Below, one piece after another: positions 44,034-52,703 of a stretch of 64,000 bases of DNA; position 1 is the stretch's first letter; each line of letters opens with the position of its first letter. The stretch covers positions 1 to 64,000 of the forward strand of contig NZ_JAWDKB010000001.1 of assembly GCF_032714495.1 (NCBI RefSeq), read 5' to 3'. Source of the stretch: Methanorbis rubei (GTDB taxonomy: Archaea; Halobacteriota; Methanomicrobia; Methanomicrobiales; Methanocorpusculaceae). The translations under genes were made by a program, and so were the position numbers. Under the pieces are notes generated by a model that was given only the letters and a program-made list of their open reading frames with translations, made no database searches and was not told where the DNA came from.

Positions 44034-46121
44034 TCACCGTGCACGGCAGGCCTTCGTGATCGTGCTTCCTGCAGTGAAAAGATCCTGCTGGGTCAGCACG
44101 ACAACTTCTGTGTCGGTCCGAATCGTCAGTTTTCCGCTCTCGGTAATTTTTCCGATGATCTCATACGAAACACCACTCTCTTTCAGGAAATGCTCATCCG
44201 AAAACGTCACTAAGAACCGTCCGTAGGTCTCCGAGAACAGCTTCGTCACGGCATCGCCTTTCAGCTGCACCTCGGCCTGCGCCGCAAGATTTGCCAGCGC
44301 ATACAACAACCCGCCGCGGGTAATCGCCATACATCCGCTCACTTGCGCCTTCTCCACCAGTTCACGAATGGCCGGCAGCGCCTTCACATCGCCTACTGCC
44401 GGTGCCGCACCGCCGCAACCGGTCACTGCGTCCAGCACCGATCCGCCAAGTTCCTCCTTTGTTGCACCGACAACTGCAATCATGTCGCCATTGTCCGGCC
44501 ACTCCCAGCCGATCAGATCTCCTTTGCCGAACATCGCAACTGCCGGAGCCGGCTTGATGCTGGTACCGTACGCATCCGACTCATTGTAGAGCGACACATT
44601 TCCTCCAACAATAGGAATTGCCAGAGCGCGGCACATGTCGCCGAGACCCTTCGTTGACTCTGAGATCTGCCACATCACTTCCGGCTTTTCCGGAGAGCCG
44701 AAGTTCAGATTGTCCAGAGCGCAGAGCGGTGTTCCGCCAACCGACACAATGTGCGAGGCAAGTTCAAGCACTGCATTTGCCGCTCCTGCATGCGGATTGA
44801 GATAGGTGTGGCGGGCATTGCATCCGCATGCCGCCGAGAGTCCCATGCCGTCAAGCTCGAGCACCGAGTAAAACGGAGTGACACAGTAGGTCCTCCCTTG
44901 GGCCTGCGAGTTAAACTGGGCAGCATGCATGCTGTTGTCCGCGAGGTCGGGGTGGGAAAGTACTTTTCTGACGAGCTCTGAAATCGTTCCCGCAGGTTTT
45001 GCGAACGGCTTTTCTGCCTCGTAGGGTTTTTCGGAAAAATCATTTTCCACGACGCCTTCGGTCAGCAGTTTGATCGGCAGTTCGCAGACAACTTTTCCGT
45101 TGAACTCAACCACGTACTGGTCGTTACCGGTCGTCTCACCCACAATTGCATAGGCGAGGCCGTATTTTTTGCAGACCGCTTCGGCGTCCGCAACTTTCTC
45201 CGGCTTGACTTCTGCAATCATCCTCTCCTGTGACTCGGCAAGCATGATTTCCACTTCGTTCATGTTGGTGTCGCGAAGAGGGACCGCGTCGGCGAAAATT
45301 CTTGCGCCGACATTTACGCACATCTCTGATGATGCGCCGCCAAGTCCTGCGGCTCCGAGATCGCGGCAGGCAAGGATCAGTCCGCGTTCGAAAAGTTCGA
45401 GCGTTGTCTTGATCAGGTCTGCTTCGACTGCGGGGTTTCCGTCAACGCAGGTGTTTTTCACTCCTTCGTCTCCGGCATCCTTTGCGATGTCGCCTGATGC
45501 GAATGCTGCGCCTCCAAGTCCGTCGCGTCCGGTTGCCGCACCAAAGAGCAGAAGTTTTGATCCGATCTTGAATGCTTTGCCGAACATGAACTTGCCTGCT
45601 TTCATTTTTCCGAGGCACACCACGTTGATGAGGGGATTGCCCATGAAGCTCTCGTCAAACATCTGGTAGCCGGAAAGTGCAGGCACGTTGATGGTGTTTG
45701 CGTAGTCGGCAGCCCCTGCGGTTGCGTTCCTCATCAGCCATTTTGTTTTTTCTTCTTCGATTCTGCCGAAGTACCAGGGTGCGAGGATTGCGATCGGCTG
45801 TGCTCCCATGGAGAATACGTCACGCACAATTCCGCCGACGCCGGTCGCGGCTCCTGAGTAGGGGTTGATGTAGCTTGGATGGTTGTGGGATTCCATGGCA
45901 AGTGCGAGGAAGGTGTCGTCGCTGAACTGCACGATAGCCGCGTCGTCACCGGGCCCGACAATGACTGCATCGCCTGTGGTTGGAAGGGTTCGCAGGAATT
46001 TTTTCGTGGAGCGGTAGCTGCAGTGCTCGCTCCAGAGGTTTTCAAATGCCACCGACTCCAGCGGGGTGAGTTCTCGTCCGAGAACTGAGTGGATATAGGC
46101 CTCATCTTTTGCTGCCAGCAT
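44034..46121 (-). CDS. purL: Phosphoribosylformylglycinamidine synthase, large subunit
   Basis: A 695-residue small-type PurL that works with PurS and PurQ to make FGAM from FGAR, glutamine and ATP in purine synthesis. Motifs: SEHCSYRSTKKFL near 31-43, VGPGDDAAIV near 55-64 and ESHNHPSYINPYSGAATGVG starting near 77. It is monocistronic here. The start MLAAKDEAYIHSVLG is as expected for the family. Confidence 0.97.
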   Translation of the reverse strand: MLAAKDEAYIHSVLGRELTPLESVAFENLWSEHCSYRSTKKFLRTLPTTGDAVIVGPGDDAAIVQFSDDTFLALAMESHNHPSYINPYSGAATGVGGIVRDVFSMGAQPIAILAPWYFGRIEEEKTKWLMRNATAGAADYANTINVPALSGYQMFDESFMGNPLINVVCLGKMKAGKFMFGKAFKIGSKLLLFGAATGRDGLGGAAFASGDIAKDAGDEGVKNTCVDGNPAVEADLIKTTLELFERGLILACRDLGAAGLGGASSEMCVNVGARIFADAVPLRDTNMNEVEIMLAESQERMIAEVKPEKVADAEAVCKKYGLAYAIVGETTGNDQYVVEFNGKVVCELPIKLLTEGVVENDFSEKPYEAEKPFAKPAGTISELVRKVLSHPDLADNSMHAAQFNSQAQGRTYCVTPFYSVLELDGMGLSAACGCNARHTYLNPHAGAANAVLELASHIVSVGGTPLCALDNLNFGSPEKPEVMWQISESTKGLGDMCRALAIPIVGGNVSLYNESDAYGTSIKPAPAVAMFGKGDLIGWEWPDNGDMIAVVGATKEELGGSVLDAVTGCGGAAPAVGDVKALPAIRELVEKAQVSGCMAITRGGLLYALANLAAQAEVQLKGDAVTKLFSETYGRFLVTFSDEHFLKESGVSYEIIGKITESGKLTIRTDTEVVVLTQQDLFTAGSTITKACRAR

Positions 46122-46210
46122 AATGATCAGAGTATTTGTTTTGGATGGGGAAAAATACCTGTATCAGGATGCTTGGTTGTGTTTGGGATTCTTCGCCTGC
46201 GGTCTTACTT

Positions 46211-46492
46211 GGAATAACCACGAAATGCACAGAGTTGCACGGAGCTTCACGGAAAAAAATGCACGGAGAATGCCTGCGGCGCCGGAATGCACGGAACACA
46301 TGCTTATGGTCTGTTCATTTCTTCGCGGGAAAACATAAGAAAGAGATATTCTTTTGCCCTCGTTTTTATTTGGAGTAACCACGAGAAATCCTCCCGCCTC
46401 CTTAGTTCTTCTGTGCATTCCGGCGCCGCAGGTGTTCTCCGTGCATTTTTTTCCGTGAAGCTCTGTGTTGTTCCGTGCATTCCGTGGTTACC
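46211..46492. repeat. Long inverted repeat, family copy 5 (type B)
   Basis: Arms of 85 and 83 bases (46211-46295 and 46410-46492) pair with about 88 percent identity by eye, including perfect blocks of 29 and 20 bases. Both contain CCTGCGGCGCCGGAATGCAC and GAGCTTCACGGAAAAAAATG. The loop holds another partial end, GGAGTAACCACGAG. It fills the divergent spacer between purL and aIF2-beta. A TATA-like TCATAAAT for the latter lies just outside. Confidence 0.85.
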
Positions 46493-46581
46493 ACAAACGA
46501 AGCCACACGCAACCCCTTCATAAATGAAAATCATTTTTCATGACACCAGAACTTTATGCATTCAGCACCAACGTATACTGC

Positions 46582-47196
46582 ATGGTCGAGTCATACGAGG
46601 ATATGTTAAAATCGGCGTACTCGGGAATGTCTGAGCCGACAGACACGGGCGAGCGTTTCGTCATGCCCAAAACCAAGATCTATATTGAGGGCAAGACCAC
46701 CGTTCTGGATAATTTTGCTGATATTGCCGACTCGCTGAACAGAGAGAAAGAACACTTCATGAAGTTCATCCTTGGTGAACTCGGAACTGCCGGCAAGATC
46801 GACGGCAGCCGTGCGGTCTTCAACGGCAAATTCGAAGAATCTCAGTTCGTTGCAATCGTTGAAACCTATGTCAACGACTATGTCATCTGTTCCGAATGCG
46901 GCCGTCCGGACACCAAACTCGTCAAAGACGACCGTGTCCAGATGCTTCTCTGCGAGGCATGCGGCTCTAAACGTCCGATCAGAAAACGCAAAGTCAAGAC
47001 CGAAGTCCAGGGCCCGGCAATCGAAGAAGGCAAAGAGCTTGAGGTTCACATCGAATCCATCAGCAAAAAAGGCGACGGCGTTGCACACATCGGAAAATAT
47101 ATTCTGTACGTCTCCGGAACCAAAGCCGGCCAAAACGTCAAGGTCAGAATCACCAGAATCTCCGGCTCTGTTGCATTCACCCAGAAAATTCTCTAA
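46582..47196 (+). CDS. Translation initiation factor aIF2 beta with C-terminal TRAM domain
   Basis: About 204 residues. The first 130 or so are aIF2-beta: N-terminal MVESYEDMLKSAYS, a central helix-rich domain (FIEGKTT-like YIEGKTTVLDNFADIADSL) and a zinc ribbon with CSECG and CEACG. Residues from about 145 (GKELEVHIESISKKGDGVAH to VKVRITRISG) form a TRAM RNA-binding domain, not part of ordinary aIF2-beta. aIF2 delivers initiator tRNA to the ribosome. ATG 46582 is preferred as it fits the family and the TATA box; a longer frame begins at 46540. Confidence 0.92.
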   Translation: MVESYEDMLKSAYSGMSEPTDTGERFVMPKTKIYIEGKTTVLDNFADIADSLNREKEHFMKFILGELGTAGKIDGSRAVFNGKFEESQFVAIVETYVNDYVICSECGRPDTKLVKDDRVQMLLCEACGSKRPIRKRKVKTEVQGPAIEEGKELEVHIESISKKGDGVAHIGKYILYVSGTKAGQNVKVRITRISGSVAFTQKIL

Positions 47197-47200
47197 AAAT

Positions 47201-47977
47201 TTACTCTTTTTTCTGCTCAGCAGCTTCGCCAAAGAATGCCTGAACCGTCTTTGCAAACTCTCTCGGGTAGAGATCATGCATCCTATGCGTTCCTCCGGCA
47301 ACGACTTTCAGCGCTGACGTGCTGATCATCGTATGCATCTCATGCCCCACCTCGATATGCATCAGAAAGTCAGTGTCCCCAAACAACAGCAGAGTTTTGC
47401 ACTGTATTGTACTCAGCCGTTCCGCCGTTCCCTTCCATGACGCAATAGCGCACGCGCCTGCCCGGAACCCTTTCGTATGCCAGGGCGCAATCACTGAAAG
47501 TGCCTGTAGGGGCAGAACACACCGGTTCATCAGGCGGGCACGGTAGGAAGACTCCGGCCCGTAATCGGTTGCAAACAGCATCAGTTTTTTTACCGTGTCA
47601 GGATAAGATAGCGCAAACTCCTGCGCGATCATTCCTCCCATCGAGTGGCCGAGAAGACAGATGCCGGTAAGCCCCTCCTTTTGAATCACTGCAAACACAT
47701 CCTCTGCATACTGGGATATCGTCATCTTCTGCGGAGCAATCGACCCGATCTTCGTGAGGCCCATGCCTCGGTTGTCCGGCAGGATCACACAGTACTCTTT
47801 TGCGAGCGTCTGCACGATCGACTCCTTCCAGGCATCCATCGAATCGCCGAGCCCGCTTACGATCACCAGCGGAGATCCGGACCCCACAATACGATACGCG
47901 ACTTTCGTGTCTTTGGACGGGGCATACCGTATCTCATCAAGCATAGATAAAAAAGTATTAGTATGGTTTTTGCCCAT
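47201..47977 (-). CDS. Alpha/beta-fold hydrolase, cytosolic
   Basis: A 258-residue hydrolase with nucleophile elbow GHSMGG (Ser112 from this start), catalytic acid in LLFGDTDFL and histidine in VAGGTHRMH. The substrate cannot be predicted; esterases, lactonases and peroxidases share these motifs. It lies 31 bases after rpoL. An alternative ATG at 47944 would remove 11 residues and fits the fold better; neither has a clear ribosome site. Confidence 0.88.
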   Translation of the reverse strand: MGKNHTNTFLSMLDEIRYAPSKDTKVAYRIVGSGSPLVIVSGLGDSMDAWKESIVQTLAKEYCVILPDNRGMGLTKIGSIAPQKMTISQYAEDVFAVIQKEGLTGICLLGHSMGGMIAQEFALSYPDTVKKLMLFATDYGPESSYRARLMNRCVLPLQALSVIAPWHTKGFRAGACAIASWKGTAERLSTIQCKTLLLFGDTDFLMHIEVGHEMHTMISTSALKVVAGGTHRMHDLYPREFAKTVQAFFGEAAEQKKE

Positions 47978-48008
47978 AAACCTGTGGTTTGGGGCAGAAA
48001 GATGATCT

Positions 48009-48281
48009 TCAGTTCTTCAGGTATCCAAGCAGGTCATCGCATCTTGATGAGATGCGGACGCATGCATCGCGGATAACTGCTACCGGATCTTTTTTGGATC
48101 CTGCTTTTAAGGTGACGAACAGTTCCGGGTCAGAGAACTGGTACTCGATCACATATTTTGCTACATCGACTTCGGGATCTGCGAGAATCTCTTCGGTCAG
48201 TGTATTCATAAATGTGTGTCCTTCTCCTTCGAGACTCAGTCGTACCTTGTTCTTCTCGAGCTCGATGATCTTCAGCTTCAT
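48009..48281 (-). CDS. rpoL: RNA polymerase subunit L
   Basis: The 90-residue RpoL is the partner of RpoD in the alpha-like assembly platform. It shows EGEGHTFMNTLTEEILADPE and a helix in the C-terminal half, as in Rpb11-type proteins. A TATA box (CCTATATAGT on the minus strand, 48306-48315) lies about 28 bases upstream of the ATG, indicating a leaderless mRNA. Confidence 0.92.
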   Translation of the reverse strand: MKLKIIELEKNKVRLSLEGEGHTFMNTLTEEILADPEVDVAKYVIEYQFSDPELFVTLKAGSKKDPVAVIRDACVRISSRCDDLLGYLKN

Positions 48282-48305
48282 GTGGAATATCTATTTGGCG
48301 GACGA

Positions 48306-48315
48306 GACTATATAG
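48306..48315 (-). promoter_or_regulatory. TATA box of rpoL
   Basis: The spacing to the ATG leaves almost no 5' leader. Confidence 0.55.
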
Positions 48316-48351
48316 GTGATGTCCCGGTCCCTCTTGTATCTTTATTAATGG

Positions 48352-48538
48352 GGCGCCCACGGAAAAACGGCTTTGCCCATAAATTCGTTTATTAGAAACC
48401 AATCTTCGGCATTGATCGTAGCTCCGCCCACGGAAAAACGGAAAACACAGAAATAAAAACATCACAGAGCAGACGTGAACATCATGGAAATGCATTGTTT
48501 TCGGGTTCTGTATGTTCCGTTTTTCCGTGGGCTGCTCA
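48352..48538. repeat. Intergenic inverted-repeat element, family copy 6 (type A)
   Basis: Arms AGCTCCGCCCACGGAAAAAC (from 48420) and the near complement ending at 48536 enclose CACAGAGCAGACGTGAAC, one base from the 3.7 kb word. An extra half-arm GCGCCCACGGAAAAACGGC lies at 48353-48371. It separates rpoL and a lipoprotein hydrolase. Confidence 0.75.
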
Positions 48539-48604
48539 TAATTGATGATACAGCGCCTGAAAAACCATATCTTTATCTGGCAACTGGATGATAGTATTTG
48601 TATC

Positions 48605-49462
48605 ATGCGAAAAATATTGTCTGTTGCTTTTTTGCTGTCTCTTCTCGTTTTGTGTGTTTTTGGCGCAGGCTGTGTCGTTTCAGAGACCACAGTGACTGAG
48701 GTCTCCACGGTCAACCTCACGGAATGGTATCTCAGTGCTCCGGTTCAGTATGTCGAGGTAAACAATGTCACCATAGGATACCGGGAATTTGGTACAGAAA
48801 ATACTGATCCTCTATTAATGATAGTGGGATACCGGATGACGATGGATGAGTGGGACCCTTGTTTTATCTCTGAGCTTGCTCAGAACTATCATGTCTATGT
48901 CTATGACCACCGCGCAATGGGCTACTCATCCAATGATCCGTCAACTCCGTACACAATGAATCAGCTTACTGATGATGCCGCTGCTCTGGTCAAAACCTTT
49001 GGGTATGAGAGAATGTATGTGTTCGGCCACTCGATGGGCAGCACGATCGGTCTTGAGTTCGCGGTCATGCACCCTGATGCAATCATTCGGCTTGTCCTCG
49101 CATCCGTTACGCCGTCTCCCCATGAGCCGTACTGCAAATCCTTAATGAGTGTGGTGGAGAGTTCAATTGCCGACCCTGCAACTGAGCAGGGAATCTATTA
49201 TGAATCTGTTGCGATCAAAGAGTCTGTGCCGGTAACCGATCAGCTGGGAAATGTTACGTTAGATGTTCTGATAATTGTCGGAACTGAAGATGATGTCACG
49301 CCTGTTGAAGGATGTTTTGTTGTTGCGGAGAAAATTCCGGGAGCATCTCTCATCCAGTTCAAGGGATGCACCCATGGAATCTTTTCGGAAGAGCCGTACG
49401 AGATGGCTGATGTGATGACCGGATTTTATCAGAATACGGTGACAGCAGTTCCTGCCTCCTAA
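48605..49462 (+). CDS. Lipoprotein alpha/beta hydrolase
   Basis: A 285-residue extracellular hydrolase. A signal peptide ends in lipobox FGAGC (Cys23). The catalytic set is Ser143 (FGHSMGS), Asp in VGTEDDVTP and His in GCTHGIF. It resembles the cytosolic hydrolase at 47.2 kb in fold but has a different N-terminus. The start at 48605 begins the signal peptide; an extension to 48542 runs into the repeat element. Confidence 0.88.
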   Translation: MRKILSVAFLLSLLVLCVFGAGCVVSETTVTEVSTVNLTEWYLSAPVQYVEVNNVTIGYREFGTENTDPLLMIVGYRMTMDEWDPCFISELAQNYHVYVYDHRAMGYSSNDPSTPYTMNQLTDDAAALVKTFGYERMYVFGHSMGSTIGLEFAVMHPDAIIRLVLASVTPSPHEPYCKSLMSVVESSIADPATEQGIYYESVAIKESVPVTDQLGNVTLDVLIIVGTEDDVTPVEGCFVVAEKIPGASLIQFKGCTHGIFSEEPYEMADVMTGFYQNTVTAVPAS

Positions 49463-49487
49463 TTTTTTTGTTTTGGGGCATTATGTA

Positions 49488-49697
49488 TCTCAGAGCCACT
49501 CGCGGAACGCATGCCTTCGGCCTGCTTACCGCTTCGCGGGAAAAACGGAACACACAGAAAAAAACAGCACGGAAATATTTTTTGATACTTCGCATTCATA
49601 CCAAATGAATTGTATTAGAATTCCGTGATGTTCACGTCTGCTCCGTGATGTTTTTCCGTGAAGTTCGGTGTGTTCCGTTTTCTCGTGGGCGGCTCAT
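49488..49697. repeat. Intergenic inverted-repeat element, family copy 7 (type A)
   Basis: Left part GGGAAAAACGGAACACACAG (from 49538) pairs with CTCGTGGGCGGCT-side DNA ending near 49692. The interior carries, inverted, CACGGAGCAGACGTGAAC (49631-49648). It follows the lipoprotein hydrolase, whose stop is followed by seven T's. Confidence 0.7.
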
Positions 49698-49759
49698 GCA
49701 CAAAGGTGCAAAGCCCCTGACACAAGTATTATATCATCCCACTCCCTATGTATTAGAGC

Positions 49760-49870
49760 ACTCAATTTAGTGGAGCGGTGTATCGGGCATGTCCCGGAAG
49801 TGTTGCACAGAAATCTGTGTAGTACAGCATCGCGAGTGTCGAAAGTACAATGAACCGTTCGCGGTTTTTT
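49760..49870 (+). ncRNA. Candidate small RNA with UUCG-type terminator
   Basis: A TATA-like AAGTATTATATC (49724-49735) would start a transcript near 49760. The following DNA has small hairpins: CGGG-CATGT-CCCG, then GCACAGA-AA-TCTGTGT. It ends in AACCG-TTCG-CGGTT followed by TTTT (49853-49870), like an intrinsic terminator. No coding frame fits. No known RNA family is recognised. Confidence 0.35.
49853..49870 (+). terminator. Hairpin terminator with TTCG loop
   Basis: The five-base stem AACCG/CGGTT with loop TTCG is followed immediately by four T's. A further perfect hairpin (CCTGCAG-TCT-CTGCAGG) lies at 49877-49893, just before tRNA-Ser. Confidence 0.45.
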
Positions 49871-49913
49871 GTGCTGCCTGCAGTCTCTGCAGGTGTAAGA
49901 TGCGGAGTTCTCT

Positions 49914-49998
49914 GTAGACGTAGCCAAGCCTGGTATGGCGCAGGTTTGCTAAACCTGTGTCCCCCTGGGACTCGAGGGTTCAAATCCCTCCGTCTGCG
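49914..49998 (+). tRNA. tRNA-Ser (anticodon GCT)
   Basis: Acceptor stem GTAGACG pairs with CGTCTGC, with one U-G pair. The anticodon stem CAGGT/ACCTG has loop TTGCTAA (anticodon GCT). A long variable arm GTCCC-CCT-GGGAC and T arm GAGGG-TTCAAAT-CCCTC complete a class II tRNA. It lies 90 bases before rps13. Confidence 0.93.
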
Positions 49999-50088
49999 CT
50001 TATTGCGGGGTGAAACATTCCCCGACGTTCAGGAGTACGAAGCGCTCATAACGTATGAGACTTATCTCTCCACTGAGAGGCGACTATC

Positions 50089-50541
50089 ATGGTTGAAGAG
50101 TCAGAACTGAAATATTTTGTGCGGATCATTAACAATGATCTGGACGGTACCCAGCCGGTCCAGCTTGCGCTGACCGGAATTAAGGGCATCGGCCTCCACG
50201 CCGCACTCGTCATCTCCCGCCGTGCAGGAGTCGACACCCATGCAACAATGGGTCTTCTTGCAGACGAAGATGTCAAGCGCATTGAGGAACAGGTACTTGC
50301 GTATCCGACCTCAGTTCCGGCATGGATGGTCAACCGCCCGGTAGATGTGTACTCCGGAGAACCGAAGCACCTCTACGGCAGCGACCTTGCGCTCGCAAAA
50401 GAAGACGACATCAACCTCATGAAGAAGATGCGCTGCTATCGCGGCATTCGTCATGAGAACGGCCTGAAGGTACGTGGTCAGGGCACCAAGTCCACCGGAA
50501 GGTTCGGAAAGATTGTCGGTGTTTCCAAGAGGCGGAACTAA
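50089..50541 (+). CDS. rps13: Ribosomal protein uS13
   Basis: A 150-residue 30S head protein with the archaeal/eukaryal C-terminal extension. Motifs: VQLALTGIKGIGLHAAL near the start and CYRGIRHENGLKVRGQGTKS near the end. First gene of the archaeal alpha-type operon that combines ribosomal proteins and RNA polymerase subunits. Confidence 0.97.
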   Translation: MVEESELKYFVRIINNDLDGTQPVQLALTGIKGIGLHAALVISRRAGVDTHATMGLLADEDVKRIEEQVLAYPTSVPAWMVNRPVDVYSGEPKHLYGSDLALAKEDDINLMKKMRCYRGIRHENGLKVRGQGTKSTGRFGKIVGVSKRRN

Positions 50542-50557
50542 ACTCAGGTGAGATAAA

Positions 50558-51103
50558 ATGGGATACCCAGGAAAGAACACCAAACAGTACTCCTCCCCGA
50601 AACGCCGCTTCGAAAAGTCGCGTATCGAGAGCGAGCGAGTACTTGCTATCACCTACGGTCTTCGTAACAAGCGTGAGATCTGGAGAGCAACCGAAGTCCT
50701 TCGCAAACACCGCGGAGGAGCTCGTGAAGTGCTCGCTATGATGTCCGCCGCCGGCGAGACCCCGAAAACCGTTGCACGCCGCGACGAGCTGATCAACACC
50801 CTTCAGCGCTACGGCATGGTCGGTGCAAACGCCGCAATGGATGACATTCTTACCTTAAAAGTTGAGAACATCCTTGAGCGCCGCCTGCAGACCATCGTCT
50901 ACCGCAAGGGTCTTGCACGCAGCCCGAAACAGGCACGCCAGCTGATTACCCACGGACACATCGCCATCAACGGCCAGCGTGTCTCCGTACCCGGCTACAT
51001 GGTTTCCGTTTCCGAAGAGGCAGGTGTTGCATACTATGCAACCTCAGGCCTTGCAGATTCCGCAAACGGTGAACGCCAGCGTATTATGAATGTGAGGGCG
51101 TAA
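50558..51103 (+). CDS. rps4: Ribosomal protein uS4
   Basis: The 181-residue 16S-binding primary assembly protein. The S4 RNA-binding domain is at about 105-165 ([37 protein letters not shown]). It follows rps13 after 16 bases with a GGTGAGAT ribosome site. Confidence 0.97.
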   Translation: MGYPGKNTKQYSSPKRRFEKSRIESERVLAITYGLRNKREIWRATEVLRKHRGGAREVLAMMSAAGETPKTVARRDELINTLQRYGMVGANAAMDDILTLKVENILERRLQTIVYRKGLARSPKQARQLITHGHIAINGQRVSVPGYMVSVSEEAGVAYYATSGLADSANGERQRIMNVRA

Positions 51104-51105
51104 CT

Positions 51106-51501
51106 ATGGCAGAAGCAACCGAAAAGTGGGGCATTGCACATATCTTTGCCTCCTTTAACAACACGATCATCACCGTCACCGACCTGTCCGGCGCAGAGAC
51201 CATCTGCAAGAGCAGCGGTGGCATGGTTGTCAAGCAGGCCCGCAATGAGTCTTCTCCCTATGCAGCAATGCAGATGGCGATCAACATTGCCCAGGCAGCA
51301 AAAGAAAAAGGAATCACCGGACTTCACATTCGTGTTCGTGCACCAGGAAACGGAAAGCAGCGCTCTCCGGGACCAGGAGCCCAGGCAGCAATCCGTGCAC
51401 TTTCCCGTGCAGGTATGCGCATTGGCAGAATCGAAGACGTGACCCCGGTACCGCACGACAGCATCCGCGCAGCGGGTGGGAGAAGAGGCAGGAGAGTCTG
51501 A
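51106..51501 (+). CDS. rps11: Ribosomal protein uS11
   Basis: A 131-residue platform protein. [19 protein letters not shown] and the C-terminal [20 protein letters not shown] are conserved. It starts 2 bases after rps4 and is followed directly by rpoD. Confidence 0.97.
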   Translation: MAEATEKWGIAHIFASFNNTIITVTDLSGAETICKSSGGMVVKQARNESSPYAAMQMAINIAQAAKEKGITGLHIRVRAPGNGKQRSPGPGAQAAIRALSRAGMRIGRIEDVTPVPHDSIRAAGGRRGRRV

Positions 51502-52341
51502 ATGGATCTTGTATTCAGCAGGCTTGATGACTCTGTCGCACGGTTTACTATCAGCGGAGCGACTCCGGCATTTGCAAACGCTCTCAGACGCTCAATGATT
51601 GGTGAGGTACCAACCCTTGCCATCGAAGACGTTCGTATCTATGACAACACCAGTGTTCTCTTTGATGAGATCCTTGCCCACAGACTCGGTATGGTTCCGA
51701 TTAAAACGGACCTGTCCCAGTTTGTCCGCCGCAGCGAATGTTCCTGCGAAGGTGTTGGCTGTCCACAATGCACCATCACCTTTACTATGAGCAAAGAAGG
51801 TCCGGGAATGCTCACCTCCGGTGATCTGATCTCGATGGACCCGCGTACCGTTCCGGTACACAATAACGTGCCAATCGTAAAGCTCTGGGAAAACCAGAAG
51901 GTTGTCTTGGAAGCGGTCGCAGAACTCAACACAGGCAGCGAGCATGCCAAATGGCAGCCAACGCTTGCATGCGGTTACAAAGAGTTCCCGATGATCACCA
52001 TCCACGACACCTGTGACGGATGCAAAAAATGCGTCGACGAATGTCCCCGCGATGTTCTTGAAATATCCGAGAACAAAGTGCGTGTCCGCGTAGTAAACGG
52101 CGAAAGCAAAGAAAAAGACTGTTCCATGTGCCGTCTGTGTCAGACTGCGTGCATGAACAGCGGAATCGGCGAAAACCCTGCAATCACCATTGGTGCCGAC
52201 AGCACGAAGTTCGTCTTCGTTGTCGAGAGCGACGGTTCTCTGCCGGTCAAAGAGATCATCGAAAGAGCACTGCTGCATATCAAGTCACGATCCACAGACC
52301 TGACTGATGCATTACAGGACATATCCACGGAGGGACTGTAA
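51502..52341 (+). CDS. rpoD: RNA polymerase subunit D with two Fe-S cluster motifs
   Basis: A 279-residue alpha-like subunit (Rpb3/AC40 type). The dimerisation domain contains FANALRRSMIGEVPTLA at 24-40. A Zn-like set Cys80, Cys82, Cys87, Cys90 is present. A ferredoxin-like insert has Cys171, 174, 177 and 181 and Cys207, 210, 213 and 217, enough for two [4Fe-4S] clusters. Fe-S clusters in RpoD are known in some archaea and may link polymerase assembly with oxygen state. It dimerises with RpoL. Confidence 0.96.
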   Translation: MDLVFSRLDDSVARFTISGATPAFANALRRSMIGEVPTLAIEDVRIYDNTSVLFDEILAHRLGMVPIKTDLSQFVRRSECSCEGVGCPQCTITFTMSKEGPGMLTSGDLISMDPRTVPVHNNVPIVKLWENQKVVLEAVAELNTGSEHAKWQPTLACGYKEFPMITIHDTCDGCKKCVDECPRDVLEISENKVRVRVVNGESKEKDCSMCRLCQTACMNSGIGENPAITIGADSTKFVFVVESDGSLPVKEIIERALLHIKSRSTDLTDALQDISTEGL

Positions 52342-52695
52342 ATGAATAAGACAAACCCCCGCCTCGAATCCTTAATTGGTATGCTCAAGCGGGCATCCCG
52401 GGAAAACGAGGCCAATATCTGGCGCGAGATTGCCGGACGCCTTAACACGTCCAGCAAGAACTACGCTGAGGTTAACATCGGAAAGATTAGCCGCTACGCA
52501 AGCGAGAATGAGATCATCATTGTTCCGGGCAAAGTCCTGGCAGCAGGTACGATCGCCGCACCCGTCAAGGTTGCAGCACTCAACTTCTCCGACGCTGCGC
52601 GTGAAAAAATCATGGAAGCCAAAGGCAGCTGCATGACAATCGAAGAGCTTGTCGCAGCAAACCCGAAAGGCAGCCGGGTCCGCATCCTGAGGTGA
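52342..52695 (+). CDS. rpl18e: Ribosomal protein eL18
   Basis: A 117-residue 50S protein (N-terminal half of uL15-like family). Typical text: LIGMLKRASRENEANIWREI and GKVLAAGTIAAPVKVAALNF. It begins at the base after the rpoD stop. Confidence 0.95.
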   Translation: MNKTNPRLESLIGMLKRASRENEANIWREIAGRLNTSSKNYAEVNIGKISRYASENEIIIVPGKVLAAGTIAAPVKVAALNFSDAAREKIMEAKGSCMTIEELVAANPKGSRVRILR

Positions 52696-52703
52696 ACTGA
52701 AAA

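Noticed and set aside
44034..46121. Minus-strand location of purL with purS or purQ possibly adjacent
   Set aside because: No purS or purQ frame is found on either side; purL stands alone here.
48130..48720. 196-codon open frame on the minus strand over rpoL and a repeat element
   Set aside because: It overlaps rpoL out of frame and includes intergenic repeat sequence.
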